Shown: positions 7,551 to 16,266 of the stretch, piece by piece
Layout: each line of letters opens with the position of its first letter
How positions within the stretch are numbered: the stretch's first letter is position 1
DNA from: Bacteroidaceae bacterium
GTDB taxonomy: Bacteria; Bacteroidota; Bacteroidia; Bacteroidales; Bacteroidaceae
Assembly: GCA_024398785.1 (NCBI GenBank)
Contig: JAKSIO010000001.1
Coordinates: forward strand, 496,001 to 560,000
Length of the DNA stretch: 64,000 bases
Direction: 5' to 3'
The notes under the pieces: generated by a model
What the model was told of the DNA's origin: nothing
The model's database searches: none
What the model saw: only the letters and a program-made list of their open reading frames with translations
Translations under genes and position numbers: made by a program

Positions 7551-9605
7551 CTATTTGTTAGAAATGATTAGGACATTTCGTCCATTATCAATTTCAATCT
7601 TTCCTAGTCTTCCAAGAACTGACTGACCTAATAATAGGGGAGCCTTCTGGTTCTTGACAACAGATGCTTTGACGTTTGTCAATTCTAATCCACCAAAATT
7701 CACCTTTTTTAGATTGATTATGGTGCCAACATTAACGTTTCCGACTGCGTCACTGAAATATGCATTTCCAACTACGTCTTGCTTGCTTAAGTAGCCATTC
7801 TTCATCATGAATGTTGCTTCAACTTGTGATAGTGATACATCGCTGGCCCCGGTATCAAAAATGAAATAAAGCGGCAGGTCATTGATTGTGCATTTAACAT
7901 TGCAGAGATTACTTCCTCCATCTTTAGTGAACGGAATTTCAACCACTTCTGCATTTGATGAATTAGAAAAATTCTCTGAGGTAAGTTCATCCTGCTCTCT
8001 GAAAATAGCTTTATATTTTGAAATCAGTTCCTGGAATTCTGGGAGGTCTCGAAGAAGATCCATATCATAGTCAACCTCAATGTGGGCTATTCTATTATAA
8101 CCATGTTCAAAAGCCTTTATTAGGTATTCCATGGCTTCGTTTTTCTTGTTCATTCGAGAGTATAAGCATGCAGCGTCATAATATGAACCGGCATCTGTAG
8201 TATCTCTTGCGATAATTGCTTCAACGACTTCAATTGCTTTTGCATCATTACCTAATGCATGGTATGCGTAATGAGATACCTCATAGCTAGAAGAATCTGG
8301 TTCCAATTCAATAATCTTCTTATTGTCAGCATCTGCCAAAGCTTTCTTTCCTTGTTTAATGTAAATCTCAGCACGAGACTGATATGCGTATGTGTATTCA
8401 GGATTCAATGTTATTGACATAGTATAGTCCTCAATGGCTCCATCAATATCCTTTGCATTATCTTTAATCCATCCACGTCTATAGTATCCCCAAGCATAAT
8501 CTGGATATTTAGCGAGCACGTCGTCCCATGCTTTGATTGCATCGGATATTCTTCCAGCTTCATATAGGATATTTGCCCTTAAGCTTAGAAGAGAGTGTTT
8601 ATCTGGCTCCATGTTTAGTGCCTTATCAAGAGTACTGAGACAATTCTCATACAGACCTGCATCACTATAGCAGTTCGCTATACGTTCTAAGGTGTAAGAA
8701 GACATGTTCCTTTTGTTTGCTTCCTCATAGAATTTGACAGCTTGTTCGGGTTTGCCATTCTTTTCGTGAATGATTCCAAGATAATAAGGCCACATATCAT
8801 CATTTGCTTCTTTTGCTGCCTGGACCTGCATTTTTGCTTTGAGCCTAACAAAAGCTTCGTCATCAAGATTCTGCATCATATAGAAAGCCTTGTCATTGCT
8901 GTCAATTTTTAATGCAGACATTAAGTCATCAGTCGCCTTATCCCAATTCTCCAACCCTAAATAACTCTCAGCTCTAAATGCGTATGCAGAAGAGTAATCC
9001 GAATGAAGCTTGGTGACATAGTCAAACTGCTCTATAGCATCTTTCCATAACTTCTGCGCATTCCTGTTCCTACCGAGTCCCATGTATCCCATGACACTTC
9101 CTTGGTCGAGAGAAATTAGTTTCCTATAGTCTGCGTCGGCTAGATCAAATTTCTTCTGCTCATAGTAAATCTGTGCTCTCTTCTCATATGCATCATCATT
9201 ATCAGGCATAACCTGTATAGCTGTCGTATAGTCTGCAACTGCCTTTGTTGTGTCTTCTAGTTCAGCATATACATTCGCTCTTAGTTCATATGCAAAATAG
9301 ACATATTCTGCATCCTTTTTAGGAAGATTCTTGATAGCAAGATCAGCAGAAGTAAGAGCTCTACCGTATTCTTCTTGCTGATCCCTAATCATTGCTATCC
9401 ATGCATAAGCATATCCGTTCTTTGGATTATCCTTAATCTCTTTATTTAGGAAATCCAAAGCTTCATCGAGATCTCTGTTTTGAACAGCCTCGACACCACG
9501 TTGGTAGTTATAAGATGTTGGTCTGTTGACCTTATTCTGGGCAGAAACATTGCCGCATAGAAATATTGCAATGATTCCAATTATTAGTAAACGCAATTTC
9601 ATCAT
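7551..9605 (-). CDS. Secreted/periplasmic TPR protein with C-terminal retropepsin-like aspartic protease domain
   Basis: 684 residues. A signal peptide (first 22 residues, ending G-N-V-S-A-Q-N) is followed by about a dozen TPR units covering residues 30-500 (for example A-Y-E-K-R-A-Q-I-Y-Y-E-Q-K-K-F-D-L-A-D-A). The last 120 residues form a retropepsin-type domain with the catalytic F-I-F-D-T-G-A-S-D-V-S-L near residue 583, a hydrophobic flap region, and L-L-L-G-Q-S-V-L-G-R-L near the end. Such clan AA proteases work as homodimers. It is the last gene of the operon, 20 bases after its neighbour, and so the periplasmic member of an otherwise cytosolic and inner-membrane set. The substrate is unknown. 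Confidence 0.8.
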   Translation of the reverse strand: MMKLRLLIIGIIAIFLCGNVSAQNKVNRPTSYNYQRGVEAVQNRDLDEALDFLNKEIKDNPKNGYAYAWIAMIRDQQEEYGRALTSADLAIKNLPKKDAEYVYFAYELRANVYAELEDTTKAVADYTTAIQVMPDNDDAYEKRAQIYYEQKKFDLADADYRKLISLDQGSVMGYMGLGRNRNAQKLWKDAIEQFDYVTKLHSDYSSAYAFRAESYLGLENWDKATDDLMSALKIDSNDKAFYMMQNLDDEAFVRLKAKMQVQAAKEANDDMWPYYLGIIHEKNGKPEQAVKFYEEANKRNMSSYTLERIANCYSDAGLYENCLSTLDKALNMEPDKHSLLSLRANILYEAGRISDAIKAWDDVLAKYPDYAWGYYRRGWIKDNAKDIDGAIEDYTMSITLNPEYTYAYQSRAEIYIKQGKKALADADNKKIIELEPDSSSYEVSHYAYHALGNDAKAIEVVEAIIARDTTDAGSYYDAACLYSRMNKKNEAMEYLIKAFEHGYNRIAHIEVDYDMDLLRDLPEFQELISKYKAIFREQDELTSENFSNSSNAEVVEIPFTKDGGSNLCNVKCTINDLPLYFIFDTGASDVSLSQVEATFMMKNGYLSKQDVVGNAYFSDAVGNVNVGTIINLKKVNFGGLELTNVKASVVKNQKAPLLLGQSVLGRLGKIEIDNGRNVLIISNK

Positions 9606-9625
9606 TATTTGAGTGTTGTTGTCTC

Positions 9626-10264
9626 TTATCCAAAGATTGCACCAAGGATGCCGAATACGGCGCCAAGTAACAGGACATTAATGATGTATCCTGCAATCAT
9701 GTAAAAAAAGTCCTTAGTTCCTTCCTTGAAACTTTTCATATTATTTGGAACCGAGTCCATAGACTGAGGATAGCCAAGGTCCTTAAGGTTTGCTTGGAGA
9801 GCCTTATATACCATTCCCACAGGAGAAATCGTTGTGTTTTCTGTATATTTCAGATTGCAGTGGGTTGCGACTTCGGGGCAGCATGCAGCCCATGTCTCCA
9901 TTATAACATTAAAGGCGTGAATGATACCTTTTGACTGTGTATCATACGACTCCATATCATCCTCAAATTGAGGCTTATTATTTATGTGTTTCTCTGCAAT
10001 GTCGTGTGATTCCCCGATTATCCAATCAGCAAAGTCATAATAACTCAAGTCATTATAGAACTTCTCATTCGCGAATTTGCTCATTTTGCTTTCAACGGAC
10101 GAAAGCTGAAAAACACCGATCAAGCCCGGAATATAAAATTTCTTGTGAAAGCCAACAACCGGTTCTCTTTTTGCTATTGTTTCAGTTGCAGAAATAAGCT
10201 CTGATAACTTATCTTTTATCTCTTGATCAGTAAATATGTCAAGGAAATGGAGTCCTTCTTCCAT
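9626..10264 (-). CDS. Unrecognised 212-aa protein with C-terminal membrane anchor
   Basis: Mostly helical and acidic through residue 185, then one hydrophobic segment at the very C-terminus (I-I-N-V-L-L-L-G-A-V-F-G-I-L-G-A-I-F-G). This suggests a tail-anchored inner-membrane protein with its bulk in the cytosol. Three cysteines sit in the W-A-A-C-C-P-E-V-A-T-H-C segment, arranged like a possible metal or disulfide site. It lies between a small membrane protein and the TPR-protease in the operon, with gaps of 5 and 20 bases. The family is not recognised. Confidence 0.75.
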   Translation of the reverse strand: MEEGLHFLDIFTDQEIKDKLSELISATETIAKREPVVGFHKKFYIPGLIGVFQLSSVESKMSKFANEKFYNDLSYYDFADWIIGESHDIAEKHINNKPQFEDDMESYDTQSKGIIHAFNVIMETWAACCPEVATHCNLKYTENTTISPVGMVYKALQANLKDLGYPQSMDSVPNNMKSFKEGTKDFFYMIAGYIINVLLLGAVFGILGAIFG

Positions 10265-10269
10265 GGATG

Positions 10270-10557
10270 TTATTTTTTGAATAATTTATGTATCAAGTAT
10301 AGTGACACCACAATATCAACTACATTCCAAATTGTCCTTCCAAGAGCTATCTTGAAAAATGGTTGAAATAGCAGTGCCAAGGTGATAGATATGAAGATTT
10401 CATTCTTGTTGCCACGTTCATAACTCTTGTATGCAAGCCATGAAAATACAGCTGCTGACAATAGCCTAATTAGATTATAATATCCATATGGCATCGGCAG
10501 CAAGCACAGAAGCAGTAGAGTTGCCAGTCCAGCGGAGATGCCTTTTTCAATCTTCAT
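10270..10557 (-). CDS. Small multi-span membrane protein (95 aa)
   Basis: Three to four hydrophobic segments can be seen (G-L-A-T-L-L-L-L-C-L-L-P, L-L-S-A-A-V-F-S-W-L, I-S-I-T-L-A-L-L-F and V-V-D-I-V-V-S-L-Y-L), with a basic C-terminus (H-K-L-F-K-K). It is probably an inner-membrane protein, similar in layout to small DUF6804-type proteins. Gaps of 14 and 5 bases tie it to the operon. Together with the other anchored members it suggests that the system acts at the inner membrane. Confidence 0.75.
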   Translation of the reverse strand: MKIEKGISAGLATLLLLCLLPMPYGYYNLIRLLSAAVFSWLAYKSYERGNKNEIFISITLALLFQPFFKIALGRTIWNVVDIVVSLYLIHKLFKK

Positions 10558-10571
10558 ATTAAATATTGAGG

Positions 10572-11036
10572 TTATGCAGGAATGCTAATGGCTGCAAATG
10601 TTACATTCTGAATGAATTCGAAATCATTCTGATTGATGTCAGGCAAGAGATAATCCTCTTTGTCTGGCAAAACAGCAAGTATGGCATCATCAGATATTGA
10701 TAGGGCAGAGCGTAACCGTTTGAAGTATTTGACTTCAGAATACTCTATTGTATTGTCAGCCTCAATCATTTCAATTGCAGTCTTTACAACATTCAGCTCT
10801 TCTTCCTCATTCAATTCCGATGATTTTAGCTCCTTAATAAATGAGTTAAGGAAAGAACCTCCAAGAACATTGATGCTATCAATGTATCCGTTTAATGTTT
10901 TTTCGATGTCAATCCCGTCAAAAAGAGAGGATTTCTCAGTCTTTTCTTTTATCAGATTGACTTCTTCTTCTGCAATGTTTCCGTCGCATGCCATGCAACA
11001 GAAAGCAGCTTTTAGGTATAATTCTTTGATAGACAT
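10572..11036 (-). CDS. TerB-like (tellurite-resistance family) protein
   Basis: 154 residues, helical and acidic. The N-terminal helix carries the TerB signature C-M-A-C-D-G-N-I-A-E-E-E-V-N-L-I (residues about 16-31), and a second acidic metal-site-like segment, M-I-E-A-D-N-T-I-E-Y-S-E, lies near residue 90. TerB domains bind divalent metal and occur with membrane proteins and phage- or stress-response modules of the Ter network. A short C-terminal extension carries no further domain. It sits directly after the kinase-AAA+ gene (5-base gap), suggesting a functional partnership. The family assignment is good; the function in this setting is inferred. Confidence 0.75.
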   Translation of the reverse strand: MSIKELYLKAAFCCMACDGNIAEEEVNLIKEKTEKSSLFDGIDIEKTLNGYIDSINVLGGSFLNSFIKELKSSELNEEEELNVVKTAIEMIEADNTIEYSEVKYFKRLRSALSISDDAILAVLPDKEDYLLPDINQNDFEFIQNVTFAAISIPA

Positions 11037-11041
11037 ATTAA

Positions 11042-12823
11042 TTAAAATCCAATTTTTCTCCTTTGTTCTGTTTTCTTTATGCCCATGAATTCATCTCTTA
11101 TGGCTTCATGCTTTTTTATTACATCGATAGAAATGCTAGGCTTTGAGCTCGCAATTACTTCTTCAATAGTTGATTGATAAATCTTTCCAAGCTTTCTTCT
11201 GAATGTGAGTCTTGCAGCATTGTCTACAATCATCTTTATATCGGCAGAAATATAATTCTCTGTCAATCCTGCAAGTTTCTCATAGTCGATGCCAAAATCA
11301 CATTTTCTTTTTGAGAGATTTATCTCAAAGATAGAGGCTCTTGTCTCCAAATCTGGCTGGGGAATGTAGTATTTGAATTCCAAACGTCCAGCTCTTAGCG
11401 CTGCCTCGTCAATTTCATTTGGTTTATTCGTTGCGCCGATTACTAGGACGCCTTCTTGTCCACAGTTGTTGAGCTGAGCCAAAAACTCATTTACCTCACC
11501 AGCTTCACTTACATTGTTGTGCTTACTTCTATCTTTGATCATTGCATCAATCTCATCAAAGAACAAGATTGTTGGTGCATTCTTTCTGGCATCATCAAAA
11601 ATAGCCGCGATTTTGTCTTGTCCTCCGTGGATGTAAGGGGATGCAACATCTGAACACTTGATATACTTATAGTTGAACCCAGCCTCTTCTGCAAATTTCT
11701 CGGCGAAAAATGTCTTGCCACATCCTGGAGGCCCATAGAATAGCAGACCATTTGGAATTGATATTCCTAGCTCTTTTGCCTGTTGTGGGTCCTGGATCAA
11801 ATCAATAACATCTGATTGGAGCTGCTCTTTTAGAGCTGTCATTCCTGCAACGTCCTTGAATCCATTGCCAATTTTACGATTTACAATCTTCTGTTCACCT
11901 GATTCCGATTCAGAAATGGAGCCTGTAGTCTTATTCTTTGTGACTACACGATCTACGGTAATCTCACCATTCAAGGCTTTAATAAACTCATCAACATCAG
12001 AGAACCTGTCTTCTATGTCAATGGCTAACGCCTTTGTCAATATGTTGACCAATTGCTCGTCAAGTTCGAACTTGTTTATATTTGGTATTCGAAGAGGTTT
12101 CTTCCTGACTTCGGTTAGTGCCTCAATTACCTTATTTTTGTCAGTTCTGTCCTTCGGAAGTTCTGTGTAGTATGGGACCATTCCATAGAGAAGATTATAC
12201 AAAAGAGCTCCAGCAGAGAAAATGTCTGACTTAATTGAAAATACTCCATTAATAGCTTCTGGAGCCTGATAGAAAGGACTCAAGCCGTCTTTCATATATG
12301 AACTTGTTCCCTGGTCCAGATATCGAGCATGTCCGAAGTCTATAATCTTGGCGACATGAACCGATTGGGTCATGTCCATCATAATGTTCTGAGTTGTAAC
12401 CTCATTGTGAATGACTGGTCTAGACAAAGAATGTATGAACTTTAGGCCATTTAAAACGCCCAAAGTAATTTGCTTGGCATCATAAACAGAACATCGCTGA
12501 TCTCTTGCAATCTTCTGGGCAACAGTTTCACCGGCTATGAAATCATAAACAAGATACACACATTGCTGGCCGTTGATTAGTATTTCACCAGAATCATGAT
12601 AACTTGTTATGTTAGGATGAGAAAGTTGTTTTGCGATTTCGACTTCGATTATTTTTCCGTCCTTGTCAAATTGTGTGTGATGTAATTTACTACAGAATAT
12701 CAATTTTAGAAAGAAATTCTTCCCCTTGTCATCTTTTACCCTATACGTCTCAGCATAGCTACCTTCCTTTATAGGGAAAGTGACTATGTAATTAGATATC
12801 TGTTGTTTCTTCTCAAAAGTCAT
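11042..12823 (-). CDS. Fusion of atypical protein kinase domain and AAA+ ATPase
   Basis: 593 residues. Residues 10-285 are an Hanks-type kinase fold: G-S-Y-A-E-T-Y loop near 21, F-F-L-K-L-I with the ATP Lys at 40, helix-C Glu near 60, I-I-D-F-G-H-A at 160-166, and A-P-E at 187-189. The catalytic loop is H-N-E-V-T-T-Q-N (139-146): the usual Asp is Glu and the usual Lys is Thr, so it may be a pseudokinase or weakly active. Residues 320-590 are an AAA+ module of the FtsH/Cdc48 type: G-P-P-G-C-G-K-T at 364-371, F-F-D-E-I-D-A at 421-427, A-T-N sensor at 464-466, and R-A-G-R at 477-480. The AAA+ motifs are intact. I infer that the kinase-like half senses or binds and the ATPase remodels protein partners. 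Confidence 0.88.
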   Translation of the reverse strand: MTFEKKQQISNYIVTFPIKEGSYAETYRVKDDKGKNFFLKLIFCSKLHHTQFDKDGKIIEVEIAKQLSHPNITSYHDSGEILINGQQCVYLVYDFIAGETVAQKIARDQRCSVYDAKQITLGVLNGLKFIHSLSRPVIHNEVTTQNIMMDMTQSVHVAKIIDFGHARYLDQGTSSYMKDGLSPFYQAPEAINGVFSIKSDIFSAGALLYNLLYGMVPYYTELPKDRTDKNKVIEALTEVRKKPLRIPNINKFELDEQLVNILTKALAIDIEDRFSDVDEFIKALNGEITVDRVVTKNKTTGSISESESGEQKIVNRKIGNGFKDVAGMTALKEQLQSDVIDLIQDPQQAKELGISIPNGLLFYGPPGCGKTFFAEKFAEEAGFNYKYIKCSDVASPYIHGGQDKIAAIFDDARKNAPTILFFDEIDAMIKDRSKHNNVSEAGEVNEFLAQLNNCGQEGVLVIGATNKPNEIDEAALRAGRLEFKYYIPQPDLETRASIFEINLSKRKCDFGIDYEKLAGLTENYISADIKMIVDNAARLTFRRKLGKIYQSTIEEVIASSKPSISIDVIKKHEAIRDEFMGIKKTEQRRKIGF

Positions 12824-12835
12824 AATTATACAATA

Positions 12836-13162
12836 TTACCAATTATTCGATTTGAAAACGTCTATAGCTTGGTATTCTCTTCCATCTTTTGTATAGGATG
12901 TATGGCATCCAACAGTATGTCCAATGACTTCCTCGAGATTAACATCTACAGTATTTTCAACGCTAACAGAACCAGATACATCTGCGTCAATAGATCCACC
13001 AACGACATATACTTTTTGTGCACCGCTATCTTCATGTATGAACCCCTGGATTACCATAACCCAGATACCCACAGCACACACTTGTATCCAAAATAACTGA
13101 GAAGTAATAAGCTTTGTCGCTTTATATCTTAGACTGATTACTTGGGGAGAATTCCATTTCAT
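12836..13162 (-). CDS. Unrecognised 108-aa protein with one membrane segment
   Basis: The basic N-terminus (L-R-Y-K-A-T-K-L) precedes one hydrophobic helix near residues 22-42 (L-F-W-I-Q-V-C-A-V-G-I-W-V-M-V-I). The remaining 65 residues are polar and beta-like (V-Y-V-V-G-G-S-I-D-A-D-V-S-G-S-V-S-V) and probably periplasmic. It lies between the zinc-ribbon protein (1-base gap) and the kinase-AAA+ gene (12-base gap). The family is not recognised. Confidence 0.7.
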   Translation of the reverse strand: MKWNSPQVISLRYKATKLITSQLFWIQVCAVGIWVMVIQGFIHEDSGAQKVYVVGGSIDADVSGSVSVENTVDVNLEEVIGHTVGCHTSYTKDGREYQAIDVFKSNNW

Positions 13163-13163
13163 A

Positions 13164-13682
13164 TTATATTATGTGTATTAGGCCTAAACCTATTGATGAA
13201 AATAGTCCGATTAATAATATCAAAACTCCTAGACATCCGGTATTGGATGACTTTTGTTTACTTGATTGCCCTTGTAGACCTTGGAAATTGAATTTTGTGA
13301 TAGGGTTTGCTTTTAGTTCTCCTGTGTAATATTTCCGTACAGTGTCCTTAAAATCTTCCCAGTCCTCAATCCTTGGTGCTTTTGCATAATAACTGTCAGG
13401 CCCGAACATGTTTGCGTATGCGGTTGCGTCACTATCAATTCCGTCATCATGAATTGGCTCCCACCACACAGCAAATCCTGCACGACAATCAACATACATC
13501 ATGGCTAATGGCGCTCTGAAAGCATAATGACAATCAGGACATTCCACGACATTGGTTTTGTCATTTGATAGAATATTATTTTCTGCAGTACCTCCGTCAC
13601 CCCATAAAGTGCGGAATACTTTTGCATTATATTGCCTACCACAATGCGGACATGTGACAGTAATGTCTATTAGTTTGCTCAT
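13164..13682 (-). CDS. CpXC-like zinc-ribbon protein with C-terminal membrane anchor
   Basis: 172 residues. Two C-P-x-C knuckles (C-P-H-C at 11-14 and C-P-D-C near 50) make a zinc ribbon of the CpXC type, which often begins bacterial proteins of unknown function. A middle region rich in aromatic and acidic residues follows. The C-terminus has one hydrophobic helix (L-G-V-L-I-L-L-I-G-L-F-S-S-I-G-L). The ribbon would face the cytosol. It follows the hsp70 gene after a 70-base gap that holds a strong hairpin. Confidence 0.75.
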   Translation of the reverse strand: MSKLIDITVTCPHCGRQYNAKVFRTLWGDGGTAENNILSNDKTNVVECPDCHYAFRAPLAMMYVDCRAGFAVWWEPIHDDGIDSDATAYANMFGPDSYYAKAPRIEDWEDFKDTVRKYYTGELKANPITKFNFQGLQGQSSKQKSSNTGCLGVLILLIGLFSSIGLGLIHII

Positions 13683-13715
13683 AATCTAGATATAATCAAC
13701 AATGGTATTTGTTTA

Positions 13716-13745
13716 TCAGCTTGCATGTGTTACCATGCAAGCTGA
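13716..13745 (-). promoter_or_regulatory. 12-bp perfect hairpin between hsp70 and the next operon gene
   Basis: The arms 13716-13727 and 13734-13745 are exact reverse complements around a six-base loop. It lies in the only large gap (70 bases) inside the operon and lacks a T-run on the leftward transcript. It is more likely a partial attenuator or a 3'-end-stabilizing structure that lowers expression of the genes after hsp70 than a full terminator. Confidence 0.55.
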
Positions 13746-13752
13746 ATGCTAC

Positions 13753-16254
13753 TTACATCTTTGGTTTCTTACCTTCTGGCTCGTCAAGAAGCTCAATAAC
13801 AGAGCAAACAAGAGGGTGGAGAGAATCAATAGATGGATCACTGTTTATCATTTCCTGTCCCTGATTGAGGAGTTGTCTTGCTCGGTTTGCGTCATGCCAT
13901 CTGTACTTGTTGAAATTGGTGCTATAATGTCTGATGAATCCAATGCACTGATAAATAAGAGTTACCGCAACAAATAGAGAATTGATTTCCTCAAGGACCT
14001 GTCGTCCCATCTGAACATCTTTCTTTCTGATGACCATGTCTGTCTGCTTGCGTAATTCTTCTACTTGTGCATCATAGTTATTACCAAGTTCATTATTAGC
14101 CTTCTCGAGTTTGTCAAACTCATCTCTGAGTTCACCTTCAATGATTTCCCATTCGTGAGCTTTCTCTGTTTCTTCCATCTTCAAGAATGCACGTCTGAGA
14201 TCTGCAAGTAGGTGCATCTTACCATCTTCTGCACCTTTCTCTCCATCGAAACGAGCGTTGATGTCAGCAAGCATGTCTTTTGCTTCTTGTATCTCGCCGG
14301 ATGAAACAACAGATGAGCTTTCCAAAGAATGCAGTTTTCTCTGTGCTTCATGTAGCCTGTCAATGAGATCGTCTTCATCAACACCTGAGCGCTGCTTTAC
14401 ATCAATCTCCTTTTCGATAGTTTCGCCGATGACAGGGAAAGTTACTTCGAGAGTCATCATCTGAGACCTGTCTATCTTAACTGTGATATCAAGGTCGCTA
14501 TCTGCTGGAATCAATGCTGGAACGTCATCACCTGTTATGACTACATCAAATACATGGTCATTATAGATTGCACTCGTTCCTTCTGCGTTGTTTTCTCCCT
14601 GATAGATAGGAATTACCAATTGGTCAATCATCATTCCTGGACGAAGTTGAGAAGGAGTCTTAAGACTATTTCTCACACCAATTGCTGGAATAGGTTGATT
14701 CTTTTCCAGACCTTTAAGAGGCATGAACACATCCTTTTTCAAATCTGTATCATGAACTTCAATGCCTATATTATATGGGAGTACAGCATTACCGACAACG
14801 ATACCTTGCATAATGTTTACTTCATTAGGGAAACATGGTATTGTCGCACCCTTTTCATCGTATGCAACGATTGCGAAAGAGTTTGCTTTTCCTTCCATGA
14901 GTTGGCATTCGATGACATCACCAATCTCGTTGATTTCTACCTTTCCACTAGACCAACCCTTATCATTTCTCGTCAGTTCAATGAAAAGTTTTGACGGAAT
15001 AGCTCCAGTACATTCTTCTTTCAGGAGTTTTACTGAGACAAATTCCATAGATTCTACAGAACTTGATTCGTAGGCAAGATCCAAAGCTATTGTTCCTGCT
15101 TTTATCTCTTCTTTGGCATCGCTATCTATACCTGATGCATATAGAGCTGCACCCTTTGCAACAGCTGTCATCGGGTCTATGCTGGTATCAACGTTTGAAG
15201 TGATCTGTTCCTTCAACATTGAACGAAGAACAGGGGAGTATGTAGGACCTCCTACAAGAATTAGAGAGTCGAGGTCAGAGCCCTTGAGGTTGTTACGTGC
15301 TATCAGTTTCTTGCAGATATCAATTGCTTTCTGGAAAATTGGAGCGACAACAGCTTCAAGCTGTTCCTGTGTGATGACCATGTCCAGCTCAATCTCGTTG
15401 CCTTCGTCATCCTCTCCGAATTCATCTAATTGCGATGTCACGTCACATCTATCCTTGAATGATAACTGATTCTTTGCCTGCTCAGCATAGAATTTCATTG
15501 CATCACGGAGAATCTGTTTCTTCGTGTCGTCTTCCATAATCTCGTCAATAACGTAGTTCTCTTCGAGATATGGAATAATGATCTCATCTACTACTGCATA
15601 GTCTAGGTTCTTTCCACCAAGATAATTGTCTCCTTCTGTATCCTTAACCTGCATGATGCCGTCTTCAACCTTTAAAAGCGCTGCATCAAAGGTTCCACCA
15701 CCAAAGTCAAAGACCAACCAGATACCATCTTTCTTTGCAGAGCTTAAACCATATGCCATGGAGGCTGCAATTGGTTCCTGAAGAAGTTCGCAATGCTCAA
15801 TACCAGCCTTTGTGGCTGCTCGTTTCGTAGCCGCAATCTGATCAGCCTTGAATTTAGCAGGTATAGTGATTACAGCAGCGTTGATGTTATCGTCCGAAAC
15901 AAATGACTTCAGCGTCTTTAAAACTTCTGCGGAAAGCTCTTCTGAAGAATATGAGCGTTCCATATTCTTGCTTTCGTACTGGGTGTCAAGTCCCATTGTA
16001 CGCTTGAATTCAAGGAAAACATTCTCGTTTAGCTTGGTCCATTTCTTTGTTGCTCGAGACTTATCCTGGCGAAGATCGTTATATGCACTGTCACCTACTT
16101 TTGTTACCTTCTTTTTTGTGAACGAAACACATGAAGGTAATGTATCTTTCAAGGTATCTGTTTTCTTGATGGATGGATCTCCATTCTCCATCTTACAGAT
16201 AGCGGAATTGGTCGTTCCAAGATCAATTCCATACTTCATTTTTATCTGAGCCAT
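13753..16254 (-). CDS. Long Hsp70 (DnaK-like) chaperone, 833 aa
   Basis: The Hsp70 ATPase domain is clear: G-I-D-L-G-T-T-N-S at 9-17, V-F-D-F-G-G-G-T-F-D at 181-190 and L-V-G-G-P-T-Y-S-P at 333-341. A substrate-binding domain follows, but it is larger and more divergent than in DnaK (about 640 residues). A long charged helical C-terminus follows in which I see no E-E-V-D-type tail. Nucleotide-contact motifs are intact, so ATP binding is likely. It is flanked by a protein with a GrpE-like tail and, beyond that, two J-domain-like proteins, so the locus appears to supply its own co-chaperones. It is distinct from housekeeping DnaK and should be read as a dedicated chaperone of this system. Confidence 0.9.
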   Translation of the reverse strand: MAQIKMKYGIDLGTTNSAICKMENGDPSIKKTDTLKDTLPSCVSFTKKKVTKVGDSAYNDLRQDKSRATKKWTKLNENVFLEFKRTMGLDTQYESKNMERSYSSEELSAEVLKTLKSFVSDDNINAAVITIPAKFKADQIAATKRAATKAGIEHCELLQEPIAASMAYGLSSAKKDGIWLVFDFGGGTFDAALLKVEDGIMQVKDTEGDNYLGGKNLDYAVVDEIIIPYLEENYVIDEIMEDDTKKQILRDAMKFYAEQAKNQLSFKDRCDVTSQLDEFGEDDEGNEIELDMVITQEQLEAVVAPIFQKAIDICKKLIARNNLKGSDLDSLILVGGPTYSPVLRSMLKEQITSNVDTSIDPMTAVAKGAALYASGIDSDAKEEIKAGTIALDLAYESSSVESMEFVSVKLLKEECTGAIPSKLFIELTRNDKGWSSGKVEINEIGDVIECQLMEGKANSFAIVAYDEKGATIPCFPNEVNIMQGIVVGNAVLPYNIGIEVHDTDLKKDVFMPLKGLEKNQPIPAIGVRNSLKTPSQLRPGMMIDQLVIPIYQGENNAEGTSAIYNDHVFDVVITGDDVPALIPADSDLDITVKIDRSQMMTLEVTFPVIGETIEKEIDVKQRSGVDEDDLIDRLHEAQRKLHSLESSSVVSSGEIQEAKDMLADINARFDGEKGAEDGKMHLLADLRRAFLKMEETEKAHEWEIIEGELRDEFDKLEKANNELGNNYDAQVEELRKQTDMVIRKKDVQMGRQVLEEINSLFVAVTLIYQCIGFIRHYSTNFNKYRWHDANRARQLLNQGQEMINSDPSIDSLHPLVCSVIELLDEPEGKKPKM

Positions 16255-16266
16255 GATATATTTAAT

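Noticed and set aside
13753..16254. Long complementary-strand frames inside hsp70 (for example 15113-15469, 15848-16249)
   Set aside because: They are mirror images of the hsp70 codon pattern.
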